Assembly: GCA_029961685.1 (NCBI GenBank)
Contig: JARWKL010000009.1
Span: 22,005,237 to 22,069,236, forward strand
Origin: Aristolochia californica
Taxonomy: Eukaryota > Streptophyta > Magnoliopsida > Piperales > Aristolochiaceae
Length of the DNA: 64,000 bases
Direction of reading: 5' to 3'
Shown piece by piece: positions 39,921 through 49,806 of the stretch. The notes beneath the pieces are model-generated. The model had not been told where the DNA came from, did no database searches, and saw only the letters and a list, made by a program, of their open reading frames with translations. Made by a program: the position numbers and the translations under genes. Each line of letters opens with the position of its first letter. Position 1 is the first letter of the stretch.

Positions 39921-39938
39921 CTTGATTCTTTCTTTATT

Positions 39939-40244
39939 TCAAATAGGTTTTTTATTAACTTCTCCTAGGATTCCTTGATTATCAATGGCTTTGATTGGCA
40001 TAATTTTCTCCAAAAATGGAGTGCCTAATGTGAATTGTTGAGTCATATCCTTAACCACCAGAAAATCTGTAGTTATGCAATGATCATTAGTGCAGATAGA
40101 GGCATTGTTTAATTTATATTTTATTTTCATTTTCTTGCCATTTGCAATGGCCAAAGATTGGGTGGTTTTTTCAAAATATTGGGTTGGAATTAACCCTTCT
40201 TGGATGCAGTTTAGATCTACTCTACTATAGATCAGAGCTATCAA
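39939..40244 (-). pseudogene. Pararetrovirus aspartic protease, copy A, active site lost
   Basis: About 101 residues matching the caulimovirid protease that cuts the polyprotein. The start region reads ALIYSR followed by VDLNCIQEG, where the family has an Asp-Thr/Ser-Gly triad; the Asp is Tyr and the Gly is Arg here. The separate fragment at 53541-54040 still shows Asp-Ser-Gly. The later part has FLVVKDMTQQFTLGTPFLE, with the usual LGxxFL element. The frame runs into the trinucleotide tract on the RT side, so the link to RT is lost. Confidence 0.75.
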
Positions 40245-40860
40245 ACGGGTATGGCAAAGTTTTGGTCGATTACCAAATTAATTTTGGTAAGCCACTTTTG
40301 ATGAGTGATTTTTGTAATTTGATTGAGAAAACTATCATCTATCTTTTCTCTGTTTTTTCAATTTGTTTTTCAAGATTTTTATATAAAGATTTTAATTCTT
40401 TTAATTGAAGCTTGATATCTTTAATTTCTCCATGTAAAACATTTAGAGAGATGGGTTGTTTTGAAGAAGTAGATTCTTCATAACGATTCACACCTTGAAT
40501 ATTCATTGAATTTTTTTCAAGATATTATTTTATTAAATATCTTTTCTTCGAAGGATCTTCCTCTTGATCAATGTTCTCTAGCAATATGTGCAGATTAGAT
40601 ATTAGAACATTAATGTGATGCATTTTTGCCACAGATTGGAGGTGAGAACAACTACAACTGTGGTATTTTTCTGATTGACTAGAGGAATCATTAGAAAAAT
40701 CATCCCATGAATTAGAATTTAAAAGAATTTTAGCTAACTGAAGTCTTAGTCCTTCATCAATTTCAAGTTGGTTATTTTTCTACTTCGTTTTGCATCTATT
40801 GGAATAGTGGCCTAATTTACCACATTTATAACGGACAATTTTCTTTTTGTCTGGAAAATT
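40245..40860 (-). pseudogene. Capsid C-terminus and linker, copy A, degenerate
   Basis: Minus-strand viral sequence with several stops and frame changes. Near 40855-40790 it encodes a zinc knuckle-like stretch CGKLGHYSNRC, with the first Cys of the CCHC set replaced by Arg. This type of knuckle binds RNA in caulimovirid capsid proteins. Downstream is a Ser/Asp-rich part, then a Lys/Leu/Glu-rich coiled-coil-like stretch (KELKSLYKNLEKQIEK) before the protease. The capsid core that should separate the movement protein from the knuckle is absent, so an internal deletion is likely around 40880. Homologous sequence lies at 53541-54040. Confidence 0.65.
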
Positions 40861-40877
40861 CCTTCTAGGAGGTGGAT

Positions 40878-41804
40878 TCATTTTAATGAGGAATCATCCT
40901 TACAAGATACTTTTTCTTCCACCTCTGGTAGGCATGACGTTTGGCCTACATCAGAGTATTTGGATAACGATGGTAAAGTGACTCGGTATGGAGCCTTTTC
41001 CTTGAAATTGATTACCACGTCACCATCTGTGGATTGAATAACTTGATCAATATCCAAATTTATCAGGAGTCTTGGAGGAACAACCTGAGGAATTGTCCAA
41101 TTAGCTGGGAAATGAATTTCCTCCCAATTGATCATGCGAGGACTGGCAACATTTGCACTCATTAGATCGATTTCGATCAATATTGTCTTACCTTGATTTG
41201 GTAAGTGAAGTACCTTAGGGGCTAAGGTATTCATTATTTTGAAATGAATCCTAGCAATTACTGCTATGGTTTCAGTTCCTGGAATAAAATTGTATCCCTG
41301 TGTTAGAATCCTCAATTAGAGGGCTTCTAATAGATTCCTATCTATTAAAGATAGGGTGAGGTTTGGATGGACATTAAAATAAATTGGTCCCCTGCTGAGA
41401 CTAGTTTCCACAATACCCATCAAATAGGGTTTCCAATTCAAACAACTTCTATCATGGAGGATGGCTTGCAAGCAGGTATTCGTCCCTAATAATGTTAGGG
41501 TTTTAAATGCAATTTGTATGCATCCAATATGCATATATTTCTTTTCGGTAGCTGCAAGATACTTATTTAAATCTGTTAACTATATTAATTTAAGAGTTGA
41601 ATCTTGGTTTTCAAGATTAATTGTTTGTTCCATGGTTTTAATTCCATGGTACAAGAAAAGGGTGAAAGTCTCTTTTTTGTAGATTGAAGTGGGTTTGATG
41701 GACGGGATTGTCCAATCTTTCAATTGTTGTTGAACTTTATATTCAAGCAAAGATGCAATTTTAATTGATCCAGTATGCCTGCTACGGGATGCCATTTTTA
41801 ACAA
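40878..41804 (-). pseudogene. Pararetrovirus movement protein, copy A, two stops
   Basis: One frame from the ATG at 41804 to a stop at 40878, about 308 codons, interrupted by TAG at 41580 and TAA at 41316. The core matches 30K-superfamily movement proteins of Caulimoviridae, which modify plasmodesmata for cell-to-cell spread: IHIGCIQIAF, LMGIVETSL, then GPIYFNVHPNLTLSL, and HFKIMNTLAPK. The fragment at 52487-52949 covers its N-terminal half without the first of these stops, which confirms the reading frame. The start is chosen because both copies have the ATG in the same context after a ~420-nt leader. Confidence 0.85.
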
Positions 41805-42220
41805 TTTAATAATTAAAACAAAATTAAACTAAAACTAAACTAAAAGTAAGAGTTGTAAAAGAACAACAGAAAGGGGAATATCCTAGTATGAAGTAAAAAT
41901 ATTATAAACTTATTATATGGTAATCATGAACAAAGTAAACTATTTTCATAATATCATAATCAATTTACTGTTCATCATCTTCTTGTGCAGATACACGTCT
42001 GTCAACTATTTAAGAGTATAACGGCCCTTCACGCCTTCTCCTACAACATGGCCTGACTCAATACAACTTGGGTGACGTCCCATATCTTATACAAGAACGA
42101 AGATGAATAATAAAATTCATATAAAATTAAGAAGTAAGTATTACTCTCCCGATAATTAAAATATAAGAAATTTATAATATTGTACTTCACACCCGGATAT
42201 TCACTATTTAGCCTTCCATG
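41805..42220 (-). other. Viral leader between primer site and movement protein, copy A
   Basis: About 416 nt of AT-rich minus-strand sequence also found at 52950-53376 with the same order of words ('atattataaatttcttatat', 'gatgatgaacagtaaa', 'atatggtaatcatga'). It has only short frames, such as 42041-42232, with no recognisable product. Confidence 0.65.
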
Positions 42221-42232
42221 GCTCTGAAACAA
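42221..42232 (-). promoter_or_regulatory. Degenerate tRNA-Met primer binding site, copy A
   Basis: The + strand reads GCTCTGAAACAA, against GCTCTGATACCA for the exact complement of TGGTATCAGAGC. The exact version is present at 53377-53388 in the same context ('ggatattcactatttagcct' just beside). Confidence 0.65.
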
Positions 42233-42430
42233 AATACAGCGGGAGAAGGAGAAGGAGATTAATAGAAGGCAATAATAAAAAAGAAAGGGAAGAAAATAAT
42301 TTCAAACTATATTCACAATATCATAAAAGTACTTACAATAAACTGCAAACAAGCTAAGCAAACAACAAGGCAACCTTGAGTACAATTGAGAACTCTGATG
42401 TTCAAGTGAAGTGTTAAAAAAATAAGCTAA

Positions 42431-42442
42431 CTCCTTATATAG
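42431..42442 (-). promoter_or_regulatory. TATA box of viral transcript, copy B/A junction
   Basis: The minus strand reads CTATATAAGGAG, about 25 nt past the ORF3 stop and ~200 nt before the primer site of copy A. It is conserved with 35516-35527, including the following GTTAG. Confidence 0.65.
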
Positions 42443-42464
42443 AAGGAGAGCAATATAGTGGATT

Positions 42465-42827
42465 CTATTCAATTTTGAAATCCACCACTGAGAAAGAGAT
42501 AAACCTCAATGATTGAGGTGGTTGAGACAAGACACCTCCATTATTGAGGTTAGGCTGAGAGTTGCCTCTATTATTGAGGTTTGAAAGAGACCTTTGATGT
42601 GCTTGGGCCCAGAGAATCTTTCTTTTCTTCAATGCATTAATCCGAATACAAGTAAGGCGACTACTTTCTCCGGTCCAATGATGTGACTTGATGGAAAATG
42701 GCTGACCAAAGACACTATAGGTGCCTGGATTGATGTGACAAATAGGCCAACTGTGGGTCGGAGGATAAGATATCCACTGTTGATTTTGGATGGACTCTAC
42801 CGACGAATCTTGATGTGGTTCTGACAT
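42465..42827 (-). CDS. Viral ORF3, copy B, intact small frame of unknown function
   Basis: 120-residue frame with ATG 29 nt after the ORF2 stop and its own stop just before the promoter. It shares with copy A the core YPPxHxWPICHINxGxYS, FGxPFSIKSH and the basic Leu/Arg/Lys/Gln-rich part ending LWxQAHQ. It carries no signal peptide, membrane segment or Cys-metal motif. A third fragment (about 52205-52440, minus) repeats its 3' half. The family is unknown to me. Intactness may be chance in a short frame, since every neighbouring viral gene is broken, and expression is not implied. Confidence 0.6.
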   Translation of the reverse strand: MSEPHQDSSVESIQNQQWISYPPTHSWPICHINPGTYSVFGQPFSIKSHHWTGESSRLTCIRINALKKRKILWAQAHQRSLSNLNNRGNSQPNLNNGGVLSQPPQSLRFISFSVVDFKIE

Positions 42828-42856
42828 ATCTTCAGTTATCCTATAAAGAAAAAAGT

Positions 42857-44141
42857 TTATTTCTTTTCTGACTTTGATTCAAGGAGATGAATCATAGTCT
42901 CCATATAATTCACCATCGTGGGTTCGTCATGAATAGGCTGGCTATCCGGTAGTGAACCAATATGATCTTCATCATCATCTTCAATACTGTCATCAGTAGT
43001 AGATGGTTCTGATACTAACATATTGTCTTCTGCAGGTCGGGAGGAAGACGGTGTGCTCTCATTGCACAAATCAAGAATAGAACCCTTTATTGATTCTAAG
43101 AGTTTCTTCATTAACTCTACTTCCAAAATATTTGGGTATTTAACTCTTTATTGAGTCTTAAAAGTATTGAATAAATTCTTGGGGGTCATAATGGACCTCC
43201 TACACTTTTTGTAATCCAAGGGCGTTCTCATTTGTGAGAATAGCAGACTTAATTTCTGCAATTTTGTGATCAATATTGGGGAAATTCTTCCACCATCGAA
43301 CATGGAAAGTTTGAAGTAAAATTGGGAGGCCTTCTTCATTAAAGCCTGATGTGCAGTCCCATATCCATATCCATGGTATAGAAAATAACATGAAGAAGAT
43401 AAATAGTTCTACATCATTGGGTATTCTACCCAGAGCTTTTAGCCCAAGACTAGTTTTAGTCCATAAATTAAATTGAACCTTCATCAGCTCAGGTAAGATA
43501 GCCATGGGCGGCCAAACTTTGATCCACCAGTTGAACACCCAATTAGGTAAAGGTAATGACCTTTTGTAGACATCCTTACTCCACTGAAAGAACCAGGAAT
43601 GTCGATGTGAGCGATTCAGGTAATAAAAAGTATTAGACCATGCATCAATATAATCCCAATAATTGAATTCCTTATCATTAGGAAGGGCTATGGATTTAGT
43701 CAGATCAAATTTTCCCCATATCGAAGGATGCATAAAATTTTGAATCGTACATTTACTGTACACTCGTGAGCTATCCCATTTAGCCACAATGGACAGTGTA
43801 TGATGCATTGCTATGGAATTCAGATGAACCAATATGGATTCAAATGAATACCACTATTTTCTGACACAGATGGAACAATAGGCTTCTCCAAGCCATTTCT
43901 GTAACATCTCCCAAGAATCCAGGGTACCATCCAACTCCTCTTTATTGAGGATCAAAATTATTTCCTGATCAGGAAGAGTAATATACTCTGGTTCAGATTC
44001 GAGTGTCTCTTTATAAGATACAGGGGCTTTGCCCTTATTGTTGGAGGAATTTCCTCTTCCTTGATTCTTTCGGCCTTGGCCTCAGGATGTAGAACCACTT
44101 CCTCTTATTGAGAGTGGGTTACCCCTACCGGAGTTAACCAT
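42857..44141 (-). pseudogene. Viral ORF2, copy B, frameshifted
   Basis: Starts at an ATG (44141) overlapping the RT-RNase H stop by 8 nt as in copy A. It carries stops near 44086 and 43856, a long clean part 43832-43200 (FNYWDYIDAW, WIWIWDCTSGF, FHVRWWKNFPNID), then a frameshift between 43200 and 43126 and an acidic, Ser-rich C-terminus. Residue pattern and length follow copy A closely. Function unknown. Confidence 0.7.
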
Positions 44142-44868
44142 GATTTGAACCCTAAAGAAATTCATGGGTTAGAAAATCACGTAAGGAGTTTAATTCTCCT
44201 TTGATATGTTCAATATCAAAATCAAATGCGCTTAATTCCGCCTACCATCTGGCAAAGATTTGTTTGGAAATAAGATTCTTTACATCCTTTTTAAGAATTG
44301 ATTTAGCAGTAGAGCAATCAACTCTTAAAAGAAATTTCTGATTTAATAAATCATCTTAAACTTATGAATGCACTTAATTATTGCAAGAATTTCTTGTTTC
44401 ACAGTTGAATAATTAATCTGTGCATCATGCCAATTACCAGAGGTAAATCTAAAAAGTTCTTCTTAACCAGTTGGATTAACTTGTTTTAATATGCCACCAT
44501 AACCGATATGGGAGGCATTAGTCTCTACAACCTTCTGATACGAAGGATTAGTCAGGTTTAAACAGGGAAGTTGTCAAACCTTCCTTTTAATGACTTGGAC
44601 TGCTTGAGTATGTTTAGGAGTCCATGGCTCAGGATGTTTTCTCAGTCTTTTGTGGAATATTGCTGAGTCTTGAGCAAGATTTAGATAGTAATCAGCAATA
44701 TAATTGAGACTTCATAGAAATCTCTGAAGTTGAGTTTTTTCCAATAATTCATCTGGAAATTTGGAAGCAAACTCAATACTTTGATCAATGGGAACTATTT
44801 TTCCCTTGTAAATATTATGACCTAATAATTTAACAGTGGTCTGAAACAATTTCATTTTAGGTGCAGAT
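44134..44868 (-). pseudogene. RT C-terminus and RNase H, copy B, several stops
   Basis: Minus-strand homologue of 37250-37980: LLGHNI, YIADYY, HIGYGGILKQ, KQEILAI (the catalytic Glu is kept), RVDCSTAK and HIKGELNSL. At least four stops and a frameshift break it. At 44868 it is joined head-to-head to the oppositely oriented fragment 44869-45281, so the YIDD part is missing. Confidence 0.8.
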
Positions 44869-45281
44869 AGAATCTTTGCCAGATGGCAGGCGGAATTAAG
44901 CGCCTTTGATTTTGATATTGAATATATTAAAGGAGAATTAAACTCCTTACCTGATTTTCTAACCCATGAATTTCTTTAGGGTTCAAATCATGGTTAACCC
45001 CAGTAGGGGTAACCAACTCCCAATAAGAGGAAGTCGTTCTACATCCAGAGGTCGAGGCTGAATGAATCAAGGAAAAGGAAATTCCTCCAACAATAAGGGC
45101 AAAACCCTTGTGTTTTATAAAGAGACACTTGAATTTGAACCAGAGTATTAATTTCCAGATTAGGAAATAATTTTGATCCTCAATAAAGAGGAGTTGGATG
45201 GTACCCTGGATTCTTGGGAGATGTTACAGAAATGGCTTGGAGAAGCCTACTGTCCCATCCGTGAAGGAAAACAGTGGTATT
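44869..45281 (+). pseudogene. Inverted viral fragment: RNase H end and ORF2 start
   Basis: Plus-strand copy of the end of RNase H (FDFDIEYIKGELNSLPDFL) and the beginning of ORF2, broken by stops. It is an inverted repeat of 44260-43850 in copy B. The fragment is cut at 45281 by the Ty1/copia element and resumes at 51096 for about 30 bp ('catttgaatccatattg'). Confidence 0.82.
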
Positions 45282-45672
45282 TGTAGAATTTAGGATCTCA
45301 TGAAAAGAACTTTAGATCAACAAGAAAGAAGAAGAAGAAGAAGAGAGAAGGAGAAGAAAAGAAGAAGAACGTGGAAGGAGAGAGTTTGGATTAAGGAAGA
45401 AGAGGGTTGCGTCAAAAATAAAAATGTGGGCTGAACGAATTTGTGGAAAGAGAGAAGAGTGATTCAATGCCCTACCTCTTAGACAATGCCTTTATTTATA
45501 GTTTTAAAATGCCCTTAGGGCTACAACTTGATAAAACAAAAGACATAAAAGGAACACATATTTACACTTCTATGCCATCTTTATGAAAAGTACCATATTT
45601 TACACATATGCCACTCCTTTGACATGTGGGCTTCTTGTCTTGAGCTCGTGGGCTTGAGACCATCTTCCAACA
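45282..45672 (-). repeat. 3' LTR of Ty1/copia element
   Basis: 391 bp, ends TG...CA (minus strand TGTTGGAAGA...TTCTACA). It holds a GA-rich stretch 'aagaagaagaagaagagaga' near 45326 and a TATTTATAG-like promoter word near 45493, adjacent to the polypurine tract. Confidence 0.93.
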
Positions 45673-45687
45673 CTCCCCCTCAAGCTG
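45673..45687 (-). other. Polypurine tract of Ty1/copia element
   Basis: The minus strand reads CTTGAGGGGGAG directly before the LTR start TGTTGGAAG, the typical copia plus-strand primer. Confidence 0.85.
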
Positions 45688-46285
45688 GAGGAGAAAAGAA
45701 ATCATAAATACCCAGCTTGCCACATATAAACGATAGGATTTTAGATGTAACGAGTTTAGTGAGAATATTAGCTACTTGCTCTTGAGATGACACATGTTTG
45801 AGAGAGATTATCCCTGCTTGAAACTTCTCCTGTATAAAATGACAATCCAGCTCAATATGTTTAGTTCTTTCATGAAAAATTGGATTTGAAGTGATATGAA
45901 TGGCTGTTTGATTATCACAATGTAGATTCATGGACCCCTTTTTATAAAAACCTAGTTCGGTAAGAAGGGTCCTGATCCATAAAAGTTCACTAACGGTATA
46001 GGCCATAGCTCTGTATTCTACTTCGGCGCTAGATCTTGCAACCACATTTTGCTTCTTACTTTTCCATGTAACCAAGTTTCCCCCAACCAGAGTACAATAT
46101 CCTGATGTAGATTTTCTATCATCAGGAGATCCAGCCCAATCTGCATCTGAGAAGCCTTCTATGTTGAAGTGCCCATGTTTTTTATACAACATTCCTCTTC
46201 CTGAAGCTCCTTTTAGATAATGTAATATTCTCTCTAAAGCCTTCCAGTGGGTAATTTGTGGTTTGTCCATGAATTGACTCACCAC
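45680..46285 (-). pseudogene. Ty1/copia RNase H
   Basis: About 200 residues from the end of pol. Visible: SDADWAGSPDDRKSTSGYC, the element SSAEVEYRAMAYTVSELLW, HCDNQTAIHI and HERTKHIELDCHFIQEK, all standard copia RNase H landmarks with the acidic residues present. It ends a few bases before the LTR. The frame differs from that of the RT upstream, so a frameshift lies near 46300. Confidence 0.9.
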
Positions 46286-46329
46286 ACTTACAACATATGA
46301 TATGTCTGGCCTAGTTACCGTGAGATAAA

Positions 46330-47120
46330 TCAGTTTCCCACGAGTCTTTGATATTTGCCAATATCAATATCTTCTTCATTTGTGGCACATAATTTTACAT
46401 TCGTATCCATAGGTGTGTCAACTGGTCTACAACCCTTCATTCTTGTTTCTTCAAGGAGATCCAAGACATATTTCCTTTGAGACAATATTATCCAATGTTT
46501 GGATTGAAGAACTTCTATACCCAAAAAATATTTAAGCATACAAAGGTCTTTAGTCTTGAATTCCTGAGATATCATCTGCTTCACCTCTTGTATGCTCAAA
46601 GCATCATCACCGGTTAAAATAATATCATCCACGTATACGGCCAATAATATTTTCCCTTTGACCGTATCTTTATAATATACGGAATGATCAACTGAGCACC
46701 GATGAAAACCAAACCGTCGGAGTGTTTGACTAAATTTATCAAACCAATCCCGAGGGGACTGGTTAAGCCCATATAAAGACTTTTTTAACCGGCATACTGA
46801 CTCCCCCTCAACCACATAACCAGGTGGTTGAACCATATAAATTTCCTCACTGATATCACCATTTAAAAAAGCATGTTTAACATCCAACTGATAGACGGGC
46901 CATGAGGAGTTAGCAGCAATAAATAGATGATGCGTACCGAATTCAATTTTGCAACAGGAGAGAAGGTCTCCTCATAATCTATCCCATAGCACTGCGTATA
47001 GCCCTTAGCAACCAGTCGAGCTTTAAGATGAGCAACTGATCCATCCGGATTATGTTTCATCGAAAAAACCCATCGACAACCAACCGGTCTTTTACCTTCG
47101 GGAGTGATGTTAAGTACCAA
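46330..47120 (-). pseudogene. Ty1/copia reverse transcriptase
   Basis: Two frames: 47120-46863 ([38 protein letters not shown]) and 46887-46330 ([47 protein letters not shown]). The YVDD catalytic pair and the first Asp in VKHAFLNG context are kept. A frameshift around 46870 splits the two. Confidence 0.92.
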
Positions 47121-47629
47121 GTTTGGTTTTTGTATAAGGCATGCATTTCTTCATCCATAGCCGCCTTCCATCCTGGATGTCTCAGAGCCTTCTGATATGA
47201 TTGCTGAATGGAAGTAGAAGAAAGGGACGCAAGAAACTGAAAACACTCGGAAAACAAGCGATGGTGAGACATAAAATTTGAGATAGGATGCGAAGTAGTA
47301 CAGGAGCGATGTTCTTTTCTTAAAGCAATAGGTCGAGTATCAAATTCAGGCCCATACATAGGAGGAGAAGGACTTACCTCGGGTGGATCCGACAACTCCA
47401 CAGGTGAAGGTACGACCGGTGCATCAGGGGATGGATCCACTTCAAGATTGAACGGCACAAGCGGACAAGGAGTAGTAGAAGGACAAGTCCATCCTAGAGG
47501 AGCATCATGGGAGGAGTAGAAGGGAGTGTCCTCAAAGAAAGTCACATCCCAATAGATAAACATCCTCCAAAGGGTAGGATTGTAACAGACATAACCTTTA
47601 TGGGTGCGAGAGTATCCCAAAAAATGCAC
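47057..47629 (-). pseudogene. Ty1/copia integrase C-terminus and linker to RT
   Basis: Frame with FLGYSRTHKGYVCYNP and SRDVTF-like WDVTFFED, the GKGY-type element after the copia integrase core, then a Pro/Ser-rich linker (PSPVELSDPPEVSPSPP) and the beginning of the RT region ([21 protein letters not shown]). It lies in a different frame from both neighbours. Confidence 0.85.
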
Positions 47630-48459
47630 TTCATAGACCGAGGATCAAGTTTATTTTTATGTGGAGATATAACATGAACAAAACACGTACATCCAAACAC
47701 TTTCAAAGGAAGAGAAAAATGATCTTCACCATTAAATAACACAGAGTAAGGAGTTTTATGATGAAGGACTGATGAAGGTAACCTATTAATGAGAAAACAT
47801 GTTGTAAGTATAGCATGAGGCCAATAGAGAAAGGGTACCTTCATGGAGTAGAGGAGGCCCCAAGCAACTTCAAGAAGATGACGATTATTCCTTTCAGCAA
47901 CACCATTTTGTTGAGGAGTATAGGCACATGATGTTTGATGAATAAGCCCATTACTCTCACAAAATGATTTGAAGTCATGAGACATGTATTCCTTAGCATT
48001 ATCAGATCTAAGGGTTTGAATTTTCTTCCCAAATTGTGTCAAGACCATTGCATGAAAATTTTTAAACAAAAGAAGAATTTCGGAACTCTCTTTAAATAGA
48101 TATAACCAAGTCACTCGAGTAAAATCATCAACAAAAATGAAGAAATATTTAACTTGGGAAATATTTGAGACACATAAAGGGCCCCATACATCAGAATGTA
48201 TTAGCTCAAATGGAGCAGTACTTGTAGTTGTAAGACGAGGAGAATATGTACTCCTGACATGTTTACTTAATTGACAAACCTCACAACTGAAATTAGAAAG
48301 TCCCTTTAAAGATGGAACCAAAGAATGAAGAGAAGGTGTATACGGATGACCAAGTCGGTTGTGCCAAAGTTGGGCTTCAGATGTAGTGGACGATAATGCA
48401 GCTAATGGTGGAAGAGTGAAGTAGTACAAACCCCCCTTTTCATGGCCGCCACCAATCAC
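47542..48459 (-). pseudogene. Ty1/copia GAG-pre-integrase and integrase core
   Basis: Zinc-binding part LWHNRLGHP...CEVCQLSK, then the core with HSDVWGP, RSDNAKEY and PQQNGVAERNNR, giving the D,D-35-E set. The function is insertion of element cDNA. The frame is open over 305 codons, then loses phase near 47600, where the next domain is in another frame. Confidence 0.93.
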
Positions 48460-49089
48460 CCACTTCGTAGTGAGATCCTAAAAGACACAAGAAGATGGTG
48501 AGAAGGTGATAGAGCAATTTAATTATTTGGTCAATTGGCTAACCGAGAGCAAATTTAAAGGAAATTGAGGAACAAACAAAACATCTAGAAGGGGAATAGA
48601 TGAAGTAAGAGAGGAGGAACCTTTGCCAAGGACCTTGGTTTTGGTACCATCAGCAATAGTAACGAATTTATGAGGATAATAAGGAGAAAAGGACTACAAC
48701 AAGTGTTTGTTACCTGATAGATGTTCGGAGGCCACAGAGTCGATGATCCAAGAAGAAGAGGAAGAAGAGGAAGAAAGCATACCAGAGGCAATAGTAGTGA
48801 CAGTAGTAGATGATGAGGGAATAGAGGATTCCATGAAGGACTTCATTTTCTGAAATGCAGCATAGTCCTCAACCGTAAGAGTCACATTTTCGGATGATAA
48901 TTCAGCCTTATCTTCATTTTTCTCAACGTTAACCGAGACTGGGTTAGCTGTGGCCCAATCAGGCTTGCCATGAAGTTTCCAGCATGATGCCACAAGGTGG
49001 TTCTGACGGCCACAATAAGTGCAAAGTTGAGGCTCAGTACGGAAAGAATTCTGACCCGTTCTACCACCTCTATTTTCAGCCCCTCTCAT
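48460..49089 (-). pseudogene. Ty1/copia gag C-terminus with CCHC knuckle, and protease
   Basis: Same frame as gag and integrase. CTYCGRQNHLVASCWKLHGKP is the gag zinc knuckle (longer spacing, typical of copia gag). WIIDSVASEHLSG is the protease start, with Val where the Asp-Ser/Thr-Gly triad needs Gly. FVPQFPLNLLSVSQL-like sequence follows. Stops near 48694 and 48540 interrupt it. Confidence 0.85.
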
Positions 49090-49092
49090 AGT

Positions 49093-49806
49093 TCAACCCC
49101 TTCTCATATTTCTGCCCCGTCTTTGGGATGAGAAAGATGTTCCCCGATTGCCAGAGAACATCGCTGATGGAGCATCAATAGGAGAAGGAGGAGATGGATC
49201 CGGTATCCGAAGTAATGTAGCACTAATATCATCGAATGATGGAAGAGCAGAAGAACTTAGAAGCTGAGTTTTGGCCACCTCAAGGTATGGTTTAATATTC
49301 GATAAGCAAATGGCTACTGCCAAAGCTTCTCTTTGTCATTCTTGAAAGACAATATCAGTGGAATACGACTGAGCTAGTTTCCATTCTTGAAGAAGACCTC
49401 GAAACCGTGCTAAAAAATCATGTATATTATCTCCATGTTTCGTATGCAGCATGTTTTGTAATGCATCATATATTTTTTGTAATGAAGCAGTGCTTGAGTA
49501 AAGCTTGGCACAAGTGTCCCATATGTTCTTGGCGGTTTCCAAGTTGACCACATTGTTGGCCACCTGCTCTTCCATGCTATTAATGAGCCAACTTATCACC
49601 ATGTTATCATCCTTAACCCACTAATGGTAGGACGCATCTTCTTCATCAATCGGAGGAGGAAAGTTAACAACGTGGCTCAAGAGGACACAAGTAATAAGAA
49701 CCCTCCGAACCGATTGTGACCAGCTCATGTAATTGGAGAGACCTCTAAGTGGAATTGTTGTAATACGGAGTATATCACTCTTATTACTATTGTATCCAAT
49801 CTCCAT
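49093..49806 (-). pseudogene. Ty1/copia gag, N-terminal part
   Basis: Starts at an ATG (49806) with ITTIPLRGLSNYMSWSQSVRRVL, the usual copia gag opening ('L.G.NY..W'), and continues with IWDTCAKLYSS and HDFLARFRGLLQEW of the UBN2/retrotran-gag type. It runs in one frame with stops at 49621, 49336 and 49093. Gag would form the particle that packages element RNA. Confidence 0.88.

Larger units (their letters stand above)
35345..42232 (-). mobile_element. Endogenous pararetrovirus lineage 1, copy A (florendovirus-like)
   Basis: Read on the minus strand from 42232: primer site, ~420-nt leader, movement protein (41804-40878), damaged capsid C-terminus, protease, RT-RNase H, ORF2, ORF3, TATA box and transcript end. 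The order MP-CP-PR-RT-RH followed by an ORF of unknown function fits Caulimoviridae and in particular endogenous florendoviruses (family knowledge); genus placement is inference. The capsid core appears deleted near 40880, the RT N-terminus is replaced by microsatellites (38311-39938), and stops occur in MP, ORF2 and ORF3. Copy B begins at once upstream, so the two are in tandem. Confidence 0.85.
42233..44868 (-). mobile_element. Endogenous pararetrovirus lineage 1, copy B (3' part)
   Basis: Directly upstream of copy A in the same orientation: C-terminal RT, RNase H, ORF2, ORF3, TATA box and the transcript leader running into the primer site. It is cut at 44868, where the sequence turns round and continues on the opposite strand. 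Tandem copies A and B could come from integration of a concatemer or from a longer-than-genome DNA. Confidence 0.8.

Noticed and set aside
39769..39978. Poly-Thr frame
   Set aside because: Reading of the (ACT)n repeat.
41461..41682. Plus-strand frame of 73 codons opposite the movement protein (and its twin at 52614-52841)
   Set aside because: Antisense shadow of the viral movement protein; similarity between the two is due to the viral copies.
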